In this document: in pieces, positions 14,686 through 23,331 of the stretch | Numbering within the stretch: the first letter of the stretch is position 1 | How the letters are laid out: each line of letters starts with the position of its first letter | From: a virus | Reading direction: 5' to 3' (one strand) | Length of the DNA: 41,676 bases | Virus record (IMG/VR): IMGVR_UViG_3300003886_000014 | Span: 1 to 41,676 of that record | Notes under the pieces: model-generated | What the model saw: only the letters and a program-made list of their open reading frames with translations | Told to the model about the DNA's origin: nothing | Database searches by the model: none | Translations under genes and position numbers: made by a program

Positions 14686-15156
14686 ATGGCCGTAACCGTA
14701 AGAGAGAGTTGCCTGCGGGGTATGGTGGCGCTGCTGGAGGCCATGACGGACGGCCAGCCGGCGGCCGACCCGTACTCGGTGACGTGGCGGGTGGTAAATC
14801 GGTCCGACCTGGACAACGTCCCGAAGGGCACGAAGTACGCCTGCTCCGTGTCCGAGATCACCGAGACGGTGCTGCCCGAGACGTACCCCCACACCAACAA
14901 GTTGTTGAGCGTGTCCATCGAGTGGGAGCAGTTGATCGACAAGAACGAGGTCCCGTCCACCGAGTTCAACCGGGTGCTGGGGGAGATACAGCGCAAGATC
15001 GGCGAGGATCGCACCCTCGGGGGCAACGCCATAGACACGGTCGAGACGGGCAGCGAGCAGGACATCGACTTCGAGGGCTCGAAGGCCATAGGGGGTTCGG
15101 TGTTTTTCGACATCCGGTATAGACACAACGTCAACGATCCACGCTCGGTGGTGTGA
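14686..15156 (+). CDS. Tail terminator-like protein
   Basis: 156 residues from ATG 14686 with AGGAGGG upstream. The protein opens with a helix, then a run of beta strands, and ends in RYRHNVNDPRS, a C-terminal form common in tail-terminator and gpU-like proteins. Position between the gp10-like and tail-tube genes fits. Tail terminators cap the polymerised tube and bind the head connector. The assignment rests on length, ending and order. Confidence 0.62.
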   Translation: MAVTVRESCLRGMVALLEAMTDGQPAADPYSVTWRVVNRSDLDNVPKGTKYACSVSEITETVLPETYPHTNKLLSVSIEWEQLIDKNEVPSTEFNRVLGEIQRKIGEDRTLGGNAIDTVETGSEQDIDFEGSKAIGGSVFFDIRYRHNVNDPRSVV

Positions 15157-15169
15157 AATTAATTGCACA
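15152..15169. repeat. Dispersed palindrome, extended near-perfect 18-mer
   Basis: TGTGAAATTAATTGCACA differs from the perfect palindrome TGTGCAATTAATTGCACA at one position. The 12-bp core is 15155-15166. It spans the stop of the tail-terminator gene, and its right end merges with the CAGGAGG ribosome binding site of the next gene, so a bound protein or RNA fold could affect that start. Confidence 0.7.
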
Positions 15170-15179
15170 GGAGGATGAC

Positions 15180-15371
15180 ATGGTGACCAACTTGAGCAAG
15201 ACGGGTAAAGAAAAAGGTGGTGTTGGGGAAGACTCGGGTGATAGTCTCCCTGCCACAGAGGCGGCGAAGGCCCCCAAGGCACCCCCGGCCAACGCGGTTA
15301 CGGGCGGCGCGGGCGGACGCTACCGATCCATCGGCGGGGGCCTGAAGGTCCCCGTCTCCGACGACGAGTAG
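15180..15371 (+). CDS. Small hypothetical protein
   Basis: 63 residues from ATG 15180, 7 bases after CAGGAGG. The in-frame GTG 15153 lies before the ribosome binding site and is not preferred. Lys/Gly/Ala/Pro-rich throughout with an acidic C-terminus, it is probably disordered. No function is recognised. It lies between the tail terminator and a large repeat-containing structural-type protein. Confidence 0.6.
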   Translation: MVTNLSKTGKEKGGVGEDSGDSLPATEAAKAPKAPPANAVTGGAGGRYRSIGGGLKVPVSDDE

Positions 15372-15400
15372 ACCTCGTCTGACAAACAGGAGACGCCGAG

Positions 15401-16738
15401 ATGCCTGCCATCAAGATCACCGACAACTATTTTTCCGGCCTGGCCAACGTCCAGAAGTCCGACGTCGTGCAGGGCCTCGCCCAGGACCACGCGCGCATCA
15501 AGCTCGACAGCGCCGGGGTGACCGACCTCACCGACAACTCCGGTGGGACCAACGCCAACGCCGTGGCCCTCATGACCGTACCCACGGCGGCCTTCGATGC
15601 GCAGACCGCCGGGGGCTCCCCAGCATCGGCGTTCGATACCGCAGCCGGTAAGATCGAGAACGCCTGCGCGGTGTTCGCCGATCACCTCAACAACGCTCGG
15701 GTACGACTGGGCCTCGTGCTCATGACTTGGACCACAGGCACCATCGCCACAGCCGGCACCCTGGCATCGCTGACCACGTCACTCACCGCCACCAGCGGGG
15801 CCACGGCCATCGACTTCACCACGGGCGTCGCCCGCATGAAGTCCATCCGCAACAACATCGGCACCCTGGCACGCGGCCTGAACGAGGTTCTGAAGGCGGT
15901 GGGCGACCCCCGCATCGCCGATGCCTCTGGTGGCACCCCGGACTTCTCCGGGCTTGCCATGGAGGCAGTCGCCAACGCCACGGCCGGCACAGGCACCCCG
16001 GCTGGTGCCACGTCGATCAGCGACGCCGTCATGGACGCCTTCCTGCTCGCCGCTGCGGCCAACATCGCCTCGCTGGCGGACTGGTTCAACGATGCCATGT
16101 TCCAGACCGGCCTCTCGGACCTCACCGACAACTCTGCCGGGGTGGCCACTGACACCATCGCGGCGGCGGCCAAGATTACCCTGGTGGCCTACCAGGACGT
16201 GGCCACGGCTTCGGTGCCCAAGGTCCAGTTGGACACCGAACTCGCCAAGATCGACAACAACTTCGCCGACCTGTCCCTACGCACCAACCTACTCCTGGCG
16301 CGGGCCGACCTGTCCGAGCTGACCGACAACTCAGGGGGTACGGCCAACACCACGCTTGAGATCATCGACGACACCCTGACGGCGGTCGATGGTACGGGCT
16401 CGAACTCCACCCCCTTCGCCGGCACGCAGGCCATCGTCAACGCCATCACCAACAACATCTCGTCCCTGGTGGCGAAGATCAACCTGCTCGCCCCCCTGTA
16501 TGGCGTGGTGATCATCACCGACAGCGCCGCCGGCACCGTGTCGAACACCCTCGCAGCCACCGCAGTGACGGGCGCGGGGGTGGACAACGGGGCGGCGGCC
16601 ACGGGCCTGAACAACGTCCTGTTCAACGCTTACATGGTGGCGGTCCAGGATGCCCTAGCGTCTATGGCGGGCAAGCTCAATGAGATGACCGGCACCGGCT
16701 CGCCGACCAAGCCCCTCCGCGTCGTAGCGGCCCTGTAG
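15401..16738 (+). CDS. Repeat-containing structural-type protein
   Basis: 445 residues from ATG 15401 with CAGGAG upstream. Rich in Ala, Thr and Asn, nearly free of Lys-rich stretches, with a single Cys. A motif like L-T-D-N-S-G-G-T recurs at about residues 43-50, 241-248, 307-314 and, diverged, 372-379 (ITDSAAGT), each followed by alternating polar/aliphatic residues and then an Asn-Asn-containing helix. This suggests three to four tandem modules. Position just before the tail tube suggests a virion component, perhaps a tail or head decoration. I recognise no named family. Confidence 0.75.
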   Translation: MPAIKITDNYFSGLANVQKSDVVQGLAQDHARIKLDSAGVTDLTDNSGGTNANAVALMTVPTAAFDAQTAGGSPASAFDTAAGKIENACAVFADHLNNARVRLGLVLMTWTTGTIATAGTLASLTTSLTATSGATAIDFTTGVARMKSIRNNIGTLARGLNEVLKAVGDPRIADASGGTPDFSGLAMEAVANATAGTGTPAGATSISDAVMDAFLLAAAANIASLADWFNDAMFQTGLSDLTDNSAGVATDTIAAAAKITLVAYQDVATASVPKVQLDTELAKIDNNFADLSLRTNLLLARADLSELTDNSGGTANTTLEIIDDTLTAVDGTGSNSTPFAGTQAIVNAITNNISSLVAKINLLAPLYGVVIITDSAAGTVSNTLAATAVTGAGVDNGAAATGLNNVLFNAYMVAVQDALASMAGKLNEMTGTGSPTKPLRVVAAL

Positions 16739-16760
16739 GCCCACAGATAGGAGGTCTAAG

Positions 16761-18032
16761 ATGCTTACTCGCAAAACCACTGTCCTGGCTAAGATCGAGT
16801 CCAGCTACAATGTGGACCCCACCCCTACCGCTGCCGACGCACTGCTCATCTCCGACCCCAATTACAGCCTCGACCTAAACGTCCTGGAGAGGGACAACTT
16901 CCGCAGCGACCTGTCGCCGAGCGGCATCGTCGTGGGGCGTAAGCTGGCCGGCATATCGTTCACCACCGAGCTACGCACCAACGGTCTGGTGAACTCCGGC
17001 CTCACCGCCAACGCGGCCAAGATGGGTCGTCTGCTGCGGGGCTGTGGGTTCTCTGAGACCGGGCATACGGGCGGAGGCGGGGCCAACCTCATGGCCATGA
17101 AGGAGATCACCGCAGCCACCCAGGGGCAGGTGTCATGGGGCACCGCAGCGGGCACGTACGCCGACGCCAACCTCGCCAATTACACCATCGAGGTCACGCT
17201 TGCGGGGGCCTCAGGCATAGCCCAGGTGTCCATCACCCCCGATGCGCAGACCCTCGCTGACAGCCTTGATGCAGCCCAGGCGGCTGTGGTCATTACCACC
17301 ACAGTGGCCCTCCCGCTGACGACGGCTGGCGGGGGTGAGATCAGCATCGTCCCGACATGGACGGGCACCCTCGTGCTGGGGGACAAATGGCGGATCGTGG
17401 TGGTGCCTGACGGTCTCACGTACGAGCCGGTATCCTCATCGTTCGAGAGCCTGACGTTCTACATCTACATGGACGGGGTGCGGCACATCATCACGGGCTG
17501 CTACGGCACGTTCTCAATCAACGCCACGGCCGGCGAGTTCGGCACCGTAGAGTGGGAATTTACGGGCCAGTACGTGGCCGCCACCGACAACGCCGCGCCG
17601 GCAAACCTGGTATTCGAGACCACCAGCCCCCCCATCGTGGAGCTGGCCAAGCTGCGTCTCGATAGTTTCAGCGCCACGGTAAACGCCCTTACCTATGACC
17701 AGAACAACGAGATCACTCCTCGCCCCTCGGTCAACGCCGCCGACGGCTACAACGGGGTGAACCTGACGGCCAGGGCTCCCGAGGGCGGCCTAGACCCTGA
17801 GGCGGTGCTTGTGGCCAGCGAGGACTTCTGGGGCAAGATGGCCGCCTCCACGGATTTCCAGCTGACCATGAGGGCCGGCAAGACTGTCGGCGAGGTGATC
17901 TGGCTGTACGGGCCGAAACTCCAGTACAACGCCTTGTCGTACGCCGACCGGGATGGTACACGCACCTATGACGCGGGCGTAAGATTTTCCCGGTTTACGG
18001 GTAATGATGAGGCGCTCATAGTAATGGCGTGA
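16761..18032 (+). CDS. Major tail tube protein
   Basis: 423 residues from ATG 16761 with GGAGG about 9 bases upstream. It starts LTRKTTVLAKIESSY with a TP-rich loop, as in many siphovirus tube subunits, and contains YGTFSINATAGEFGTVEWEF (about 250-270), typical of the tube beta-sandwich. Residues about 118-220 look like an inserted Gly/Thr-rich domain between strands, which would decorate the tube surface. Position directly upstream of the chaperone and tape measure genes supports the role. Confidence 0.82.
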   Translation: MLTRKTTVLAKIESSYNVDPTPTAADALLISDPNYSLDLNVLERDNFRSDLSPSGIVVGRKLAGISFTTELRTNGLVNSGLTANAAKMGRLLRGCGFSETGHTGGGGANLMAMKEITAATQGQVSWGTAAGTYADANLANYTIEVTLAGASGIAQVSITPDAQTLADSLDAAQAAVVITTTVALPLTTAGGGEISIVPTWTGTLVLGDKWRIVVVPDGLTYEPVSSSFESLTFYIYMDGVRHIITGCYGTFSINATAGEFGTVEWEFTGQYVAATDNAAPANLVFETTSPPIVELAKLRLDSFSATVNALTYDQNNEITPRPSVNAADGYNGVNLTARAPEGGLDPEAVLVASEDFWGKMAASTDFQLTMRAGKTVGEVIWLYGPKLQYNALSYADRDGTRTYDAGVRFSRFTGNDEALIVMA

Positions 18033-18033
18033 T

Positions 18034-18366
18034 GTGTCGACAAAGCAGAAAATATACGTAGTAACCGAAGTCGAGCCTAGTACAGGTCTAGGCAGGGTCG
18101 TAGGGGTCAAGCTGACCTTCGGATCAGCGAGGGTCTTGGCCAAGGAGGCGGGCAACCGCAGGATAGAGAAGTTCATAGCCGACAAGGTCGGCGAGCCAGT
18201 AAGGCAGCGCCCGAAGGAGGGGCAATCTGATGGCACTCAAAGCACTAAACATCAACTCGGTATGGGACTACGTATCCCGCCTGGACCCCGACAAGGGGGT
18301 GGAGGGAGGCAGCCCCACTGTATTTACCCTCCGGGTGCTCGACAGCTTCGTGATGGGGCGCGTTAA
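18034..18366 (+). CDS. Small tail-region protein with an overlapping 3' extension
   Basis: 110 residues from GTG 18034, one base after the tube stop. The first 60 residues have a beta-alpha pattern (KIYVVTEVE, then a helix, then FIADKV) similar in style to short proteins often found after phage tube genes. The last 46 residues overlap the next gene in another frame and are Gly/Pro/Gln-rich, as expected of an out-of-frame read. The ancestral stop may have been lost. Codons near 18213-18220 also form the AAGGAGG site of the next gene. Function unknown. Confidence 0.55.
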   Translation: MSTKQKIYVVTEVEPSTGLGRVVGVKLTFGSARVLAKEAGNRRIEKFIADKVGEPVRQRPKEGQSDGTQSTKHQLGMGLRIPPGPRQGGGGRQPHCIYPPGARQLRDGAR

Positions 18367-18805
18367 CGATCAGGTGACGGAGTTCGATGCCACCGGGGTA
18401 GACCCCGACGACCCGGACGGCCAGGTCGGCATGAAGACCAGAGTCAACATGAACGCCGCCGCCGTGGACGCCTGCAGGTTCGGCATCGTCGACATCAAGA
18501 ACTGGCAGAACGACGATGGCTCCCCGAGGCCGTTCAATAGCCGCAGGCTGACCCTTCCGGGGGGCAGGGTGTACCGGGTGGCCGAGGACTCGGTCCTTGA
18601 GCGCCTACCTAACGCCATCCTCAACGAGCTGTTCCAGGAGCTTCAGCGGCAGAACACCGTGTCGGAGACAGAGGAAAAAAACTCCGACGGGTCGTCGCCG
18701 CCCTCGAACACCTCCCCGAGTGGAAGTGCGAAAGTTGCACCGACGACCAAAAGCGGTTCCGGGGATGCCACGCCCGCCTCGTCGAAGGCGAAGACGGGGG
18801 ACTGA
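18230..18805 (+). CDS. Tail assembly chaperone (lambda gpG-like, 0-frame product)
   Basis: 191 residues from ATG 18230 with AAGGAGGGG about 7 bases upstream. The first 145 residues are folded-looking (beta strands, then a helix with NAILNELFQEL near 127-137). After the slippery site at codon 150 the 0-frame tail is only Ser/Pro/Lys low complexity, typical of the unshifted short form. It lies directly upstream of the tape measure gene, as gpG does in lambda. The short form would coat the tape measure protein and recruit tube subunits. Confidence 0.75.
   Translation: MALKALNINSVWDYVSRLDPDKGVEGGSPTVFTLRVLDSFVMGRVNDQVTEFDATGVDPDDPDGQVGMKTRVNMNAAAVDACRFGIVDIKNWQNDDGSPRPFNSRRLTLPGGRVYRVAEDSVLERLPNAILNELFQELQRQNTVSETEEKNSDGSSPPSNTSPSGSAKVAPTTKSGSGDATPASSKAKTGD
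18676..18682 (+). other. Programmed -1 frameshift slippery site A AAA AAC
   Basis: In the chaperone frame the codons read GAA-AAA-AAC (18674-18682), so A AAA AAC has exactly the X-XXY-YYZ phase of a -1 slippery heptamer. Slippage leads into an open frame (18682-19107) that ends at the tape measure start. GC-rich sequence follows that could stimulate slippage. Confidence 0.85.
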
Positions 18806-19107
18806 CGTGGGAGAGCGCGGCCACCCTCCCGATACTGATCGACGGGGAGGAGCAGCATCAGTGCCCCCGCAGGCCCCTGCTGGACGAGCCGATGTGGTTC
18901 TCAAGGCTGTTCACCGCCCACGGGCATTATGAGAAGGGGTTCCTACCAGACGAGGGGCCGGTGTCGGCCCAGGGGTTCAAGATGATGAGGCTGCTCGGGA
19001 TGCTTGAGGGCATGATCGAGGAGTGCCGGGAGGAGAAGAACAAGAAGGACAAGCGGCGATCTAACCGGCCGGCCCCGCGTGGGGTGGGCGCACCAAGGGC
19101 AGGCTGA
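18682..19107 (+). CDS. Tail assembly chaperone -1 frame extension (lambda gpT-like)
   Basis: 141 residues read only after -1 slippage at 18676-18682, giving a fused product of about 292 residues (join 18230-18682 and 18682-19107). The extension has CESC at 18-21 of its own count, a further Cys in RGCH, and QCP, a possible zinc-binding Cys set; it then has a helical region with MWFSRLF and MMRLLGMLEGM and a basic tail. An internal ATG at 18892 lacks a ribosome binding site. Its stop overlaps the tape measure start as TGATG. In lambda the gpGT fusion bridges gpG, tube subunits and tape measure. Confidence 0.8.
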   Translation, partial: LRRVVAALEHLPEWKCESCTDDQKRFRGCHARLVEGEDGGLTWESAATLPILIDGEEQHQCPRRPLLDEPMWFSRLFTAHGHYEKGFLPDEGPVSAQGFKMMRLLGMLEGMIEECREEKNKKDKRRSNRPAPRGVGAPRAG

Positions 19108-22100
19108 TGGCTCTTACGAACTCTGAGCTTCTTTTTGTCATAAAAATGAAAGACGAGGCCACTAAGGTCTTGGATAGGCATGGCCGCGCCATCAACAAGA
19201 CAGGACAGCAGTATAGAAAGACGGCTAAGGCCACCAAGGCCCTTAACACTCAGAGTATGGTGCTGACCAGAACCCTATCGCGCATGAGGGGAATACTGCT
19301 GACGATAGGTGCTGGGGTAGGGTTGGCCAGCGGCATAAAACTGATAAGCGAGTTCGGCACAGAGATGTCCACCGTAGGGGCTCTCACAGGGGCCACTGGT
19401 GAGACGTTCAAGGCCCTTGAGGACCAGGCCAGGCAGCTGGGGGCGACCACCGTACTCACGGCTACCGAGGCCGCTGGGGGCATGGTGTTCCTAGCCCGCG
19501 CTGGCTTCACCACCGCCGAGATCATGAAGGCCATACCCGACGTCCTCAACCTGGCCGTGGCCGGCGCGCTTGATCTAGCAAGGGCCGGTGACATCGTGTC
19601 GAACGTGATGAGGGGGTTCGGGGTGTCGGCCGATGAGACCTCACGGTTCGTGGACGTGCTGGCCAAGGCCGCTGCGTCATCGAACACCACGGTCGAGCAG
19701 CTGGGCACGGCCATGTCCTTCGCCGCCCCGGTGGCCAAGGCGTTCGGGGTATCCATAGAGGAGACGGCCGCCGCCGTCGGGGTGCTGTCAAATGCCGGCA
19801 TACAGGCCGAGCGGGCAGGCACCGGACTGCGCAACATCCTGTCCACCCTGGCCCTGGGTAGCAGTGCCACAAAGAAGGCTCTTAAGAATGTAGGGCTTAC
19901 ATTGAGGGACGTAGACGTGCGCGCCCTAGGGCTGTCCAAGGTCATGAAAAACCTGGCCAAATCAGGGTTCGATGTGAAGGCCGCCCTTGAGGCAGCCGGC
20001 AAGCGTGGTGGTCCTGCCATGGAGGTCCTACTTCGTAACATCCCGGAGCTGGAGAGGTTTACCCAGCAGTTTAACGAGGCGGGTGGTTTTGTTAAAATAA
20101 TGGCTGACCGGATGAAGGATAACCTTGCCGGTGACGCCAAGGCCGCAGCCTCCGCCATGCAGGAGTTAGTGCTGGCCACTGGCGAGAGCGGTTTCACGGG
20201 GGCGCTTCGCGAGGCCCTGCAGGGTTTGACCGGGTTCTTGCGGGCCAGCGGAGGGGCGGCTTCAGCCCTTGGTGGGGCCTTGGGGGACGCCGTAAGGCTG
20301 GTGACCAACAATATCCGCACGCTCATAGCCGTACTGGCGGTGATGATCGTACGATCAACCGCAGCGGCCCTTATAAGCGGGGTGTTTGGCCGTGTGTTGA
20401 AGACGGTTCTGGTACCTAACCTTAGCCTGGCAACCCTGGCTATTAGGGTGAATACGGTGGGGCTCAGGGGTATGGCAGTAGCCTCGGCCTTGGCCCGTAC
20501 GGCGATGGGGGGTCTGGCCTTGAGCATGACAGCCTTGGGTGCGGCCATGGCGGCCAACCCGTTCGGGGCTATCGTGATCGTGATCGCCGCAGCGGCAGCG
20601 GCGGTGGTCCTACTGGCCAATAACACCGACCTGCTGGTAGCAGCAAACAAAAGGCTGAAGAAAGAGCAAGGTGACAATATCCGCCTAGCCAGGATACTCG
20701 TGGGGCTTAGGAAGACCGCCAGTAACCTGCTGCGTGCCGAGTTCAGGACCCAACTTGTTCTCACCGAGATATCCCTTGGTTTAGCTAAAGCTAAGTTAGT
20801 GTTGGCCTCGGCCAGGCTGTCCAACGCCAGGGCGGCCATTGCGGAGCGACAGGGCGTTGGGGGGGACTCCCTTAGGGTTCAAAGCACCAAGGCCGAGGAG
20901 TTGGGCGTGGCTGCGGCCAAGGCCCTGATAGAGTCTGCTAAAAAGAACGTATTGAAGGCCAGGACCCAGTTGGACGCGGTACTGTCTTTCAAGCCCAAGC
21001 CCGAGACTACGTCTACTGTGACCTTTAATACGATTCCTGGGGCTGATAAGCAGGCCAAAAGGCTGAAGGCGTTCCTGGCGGCCAACCGCAGGCGCATAGC
21101 CTCCAATAACGCGGTACTCGCCAGCGCCGATAAAAACGAGATCGCCCGTAAGGTGGCCGCAGAGGAGACCCAGCAGGCGTCCAACTTACTGGCCCTGAAG
21201 CTGAAGGAGGGGGTCGCCCTGAACAAGGCGCGGGCCTCGTCCGCTGCGGCGGTGGCCTCGGTGGAGAAGAAGGCGGCTGGCGAGATACTCATAGGGCTGG
21301 ACAAGCAGATCGAGAAGGAGCGCATCAAGTTCGCTGCCAAGAACCAAACTATCGAGCAGCAGATACGAGCGCGGTTCGCCACCAAGCTAGAGGCCCTTGA
21401 GCAGCAGGGGTTGAACGAGCAGCTAGAGCAGGCCCGTCAGAAGGTGAACACCCTGATAGAGCAGCAGAAGCGGTTCAGGGCGCAGTCCCGGTCGGCCGGC
21501 CAGGGCTTCAGGAACTTCTGGAAAGAGTACGCCGACAACGCCACCAACGCGGCGCGCATCGTCAGCGACGTGCTGGGCACCTCGGTCGGTGTCATAGCGG
21601 ACGGTTTCACCAGGTTCTTCACCGCCCAGAAGACGGACTGGAAGGATTGGGCGGCCAACGCGCTGAGGGCCATAGCTGCGGTGATCGCCCAGCAACTGGT
21701 GCAGCTCGCCATAACGTTCCTGCTGAAGTCCCTTGGCTTCGGAGCGGGGGGCACGCCTGGTGTACCGAAGGGTGCCGGGTTCGACTCCGCCACGGGCCTG
21801 CTTGGCCAGGCGGCCAAGGGTGCGCAGTTCGCCAAGGGCTCCCAGTTCGCCAACAGCATCGTCGACAAGCCCACAGCATTCAGGTTCGGCAAGGGCGGGT
21901 CTAGGTTGGGTGTCATGGGTGAGGCCGGGCCGGAGGCCATCCTGCCGCTGCGCAGGGACAGCAGGGGTCGGCTTGGTGTATCGGCCCCAGGTGCCACCGA
22001 GACCAGCAGGGGAAGCACCCTGGTCTACTCGCCCAGGTTCGAGATAACCCTGAGCGGCGACTCCAACGGCGGGGCCTCCCAGCAGGTCGATCAGCGCCGG

Positions 22101-22217
22101 TTCGCGAGGAGGCTTGATCAGGGCCTTAAGGAGAGGGTCATGGAGATATTCAGGGACGAGCAGCGGCCCGGCGGGATGCTTAACAAGACCACCCCCGACG
22201 GCATAACGGTGGGGTGA
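19107..22217 (+). CDS. Tail tape measure protein
   Basis: 1036 residues from ATG 19107 (TGATG overlap). The N-terminal half has the TP901/lambda tape measure layout (helical, with MSTVGALTG near 92 and long Ala-rich helices). Hydrophobic segments lie at about 404-425 and 485-508. Long charged coiled-coil helices follow (about 670-810). The C-terminus has GVMGEAGPEAILPLRR (about residues 935-950), the widely shared lambda-type tape measure ending. By the usual ~1.5 angstrom per residue it implies a tail near 150 nm. It sets tail length and enters the host envelope on DNA injection. Confidence 0.93.
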   Translation: MALTNSELLFVIKMKDEATKVLDRHGRAINKTGQQYRKTAKATKALNTQSMVLTRTLSRMRGILLTIGAGVGLASGIKLISEFGTEMSTVGALTGATGETFKALEDQARQLGATTVLTATEAAGGMVFLARAGFTTAEIMKAIPDVLNLAVAGALDLARAGDIVSNVMRGFGVSADETSRFVDVLAKAAASSNTTVEQLGTAMSFAAPVAKAFGVSIEETAAAVGVLSNAGIQAERAGTGLRNILSTLALGSSATKKALKNVGLTLRDVDVRALGLSKVMKNLAKSGFDVKAALEAAGKRGGPAMEVLLRNIPELERFTQQFNEAGGFVKIMADRMKDNLAGDAKAAASAMQELVLATGESGFTGALREALQGLTGFLRASGGAASALGGALGDAVRLVTNNIRTLIAVLAVMIVRSTAAALISGVFGRVLKTVLVPNLSLATLAIRVNTVGLRGMAVASALARTAMGGLALSMTALGAAMAANPFGAIVIVIAAAAAAVVLLANNTDLLVAANKRLKKEQGDNIRLARILVGLRKTASNLLRAEFRTQLVLTEISLGLAKAKLVLASARLSNARAAIAERQGVGGDSLRVQSTKAEELGVAAAKALIESAKKNVLKARTQLDAVLSFKPKPETTSTVTFNTIPGADKQAKRLKAFLAANRRRIASNNAVLASADKNEIARKVAAEETQQASNLLALKLKEGVALNKARASSAAAVASVEKKAAGEILIGLDKQIEKERIKFAAKNQTIEQQIRARFATKLEALEQQGLNEQLEQARQKVNTLIEQQKRFRAQSRSAGQGFRNFWKEYADNATNAARIVSDVLGTSVGVIADGFTRFFTAQKTDWKDWAANALRAIAAVIAQQLVQLAITFLLKSLGFGAGGTPGVPKGAGFDSATGLLGQAAKGAQFAKGSQFANSIVDKPTAFRFGKGGSRLGVMGEAGPEAILPLRRDSRGRLGVSAPGATETSRGSTLVYSPRFEITLSGDSNGGASQQVDQRRFARRLDQGLKERVMEIFRDEQRPGGMLNKTTPDGITVG

Positions 22218-22221
22218 GGCC

Positions 22222-22578
22222 ATGGCGCTGACAACGTTCCCCGATGCCAACATCCCGGTAGACTGGGGCCAGGCCAAGACGAGCACGCCTAAGGTGGTGG
22301 AGGCCGACTTCGGTGACGGGTATACCCAGCGGGCGCTGGACGGCATCAACGGGGTAAAGCCGACTTTCAACGTCGCCCTGACCAGCCTATCCCTGGCCGA
22401 CGCCAACACCATCACCGCCTTCCTGGAGGCGAGGGGCGGTTACCAGGCGTTCCTGTGGACCCCGCCTAACGAGGCCCAGCAGGTGTTCCGCTGCAAGACG
22501 TGGACCATGACCCCGACCGGGGCCGGGTACGCCAACGTCACGGCGAAGTTCATCAAGGAGTTCGACCTCAATGTGTAG
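22222..22578 (+). CDS. Minor tail protein, lambda gpM-like
   Basis: 118 residues from ATG 22222, directly after the tape measure gene as in lambda. FGDGYTQRALDGIN (about 30-43) and FLWTPPNEAQQ (about 77-87), followed by a Cys-containing strand, match the equivalent gpM segments (FGDGYSQRAPAGLN, FLWTPPYEWRQ). gpM is part of the tail tip complex on which the tube starts. Confidence 0.9.
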   Translation: MALTTFPDANIPVDWGQAKTSTPKVVEADFGDGYTQRALDGINGVKPTFNVALTSLSLADANTITAFLEARGGYQAFLWTPPNEAQQVFRCKTWTMTPTGAGYANVTAKFIKEFDLNV

Positions 22579-22587
22579 GCCGTCGCC

Positions 22588-23331
22588 ATGAGGGGAGTAG
22601 GCAGAGGGCTGTTGCGGGGGGCTATGATGCCCCGATCCATACTCAGTTCGTTTACACCACTGGACCTACCCAACCTGGTCGGCTGGTGGGACTTTTCAGA
22701 TGCCTCGACGATCACCCTGAACGGCAGTGACATAAGTCAGATCGACGACAAGAGCCCCAAAGCCAACCATCTGGCACAAGCGACGGCAACCAAGCAGCCG
22801 GCGCGCATCACAGCCGGTCAGAACGGCTTCGATACCGCTGACTTCATCGCGGCCGACAGCAACATCTTGTCCAAGGCTTCGGCGGTGTTCTCCATCGGGA
22901 CGGGTGACGCCTATCTCGTGATGGCCGTCGAGATGGATATCATCACGACCAACTCCTACGCCTTTGCCATCGATGAGGCGTTATGGAAAGGGTGGAACCC
23001 AAGCATGACCGGAAACGACCCACGTATGTGGGATGGCGCTGCCGGTAAGGCGTGGGCCTCCCTCAACGTCGCCGTCAACACGCCTGCTCTCGTCGAGTTC
23101 TGGCGCTCGGGTACGGCGCTGACCTGCCGTGTAGACAAGGTATCGGACACCGACAGCCAGACCAGTTCGACCAACTGGGGAGTAAATACCCCCATCAATA
23201 TAGGGGCTCGGGTTGACGGGTCATTCCATATCGACGGTGAGGTGTTCGAGATGGTGTTTTGCGACGGGCTACCCAGCGCCGCAGAGCGTGACGACAATGC
23301 GGATTACCTACTTAATAAGTGGGGTATCTGA
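22588..23331 (+). CDS. LamG/concanavalin-like structural or adhesin protein
   Basis: 247 residues from ATG 22588; ATG 22624 is an alternative, and neither has a strong ribosome binding site. LPNLVGWWDFSDASTITL (about 27-44) followed by DDKSPKANHLAQAT is the typical opening of phage jelly-roll lectin-like proteins, and the rest is beta-rich with an AERDDNADYLLNKWG ending. These domains bind glycans or decorate the tail. The insertion between gpM and gpL is not in lambda. Bases are visibly more AT-rich and codon use looser than in flanking genes, suggesting recent acquisition. Confidence 0.7.
   Translation: MRGVGRGLLRGAMMPRSILSSFTPLDLPNLVGWWDFSDASTITLNGSDISQIDDKSPKANHLAQATATKQPARITAGQNGFDTADFIAADSNILSKASAVFSIGTGDAYLVMAVEMDIITTNSYAFAIDEALWKGWNPSMTGNDPRMWDGAAGKAWASLNVAVNTPALVEFWRSGTALTCRVDKVSDTDSQTSSTNWGVNTPINIGARVDGSFHIDGEVFEMVFCDGLPSAAERDDNADYLLNKWGI

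Noticed and set aside
15152-15169. CRP-type site (TGTGA...CACA)
   Set aside because: The half-site spacing is 8 bases rather than the 6 of CRP sites, and other copies of the family keep the AATT core rather than the TGTGA arm.
18892-19107. Separate gene starting at ATG 18892
   Set aside because: No ribosome binding site, and the frame is already open back to the slippery heptamer, so the frameshift explains it better.
19250-20839. 529-codon open frame on the - strand across the tape measure gene
   Set aside because: Antisense shadow of the Ala-rich tape measure gene; Ala/Ser/Arg-rich product without any motif.
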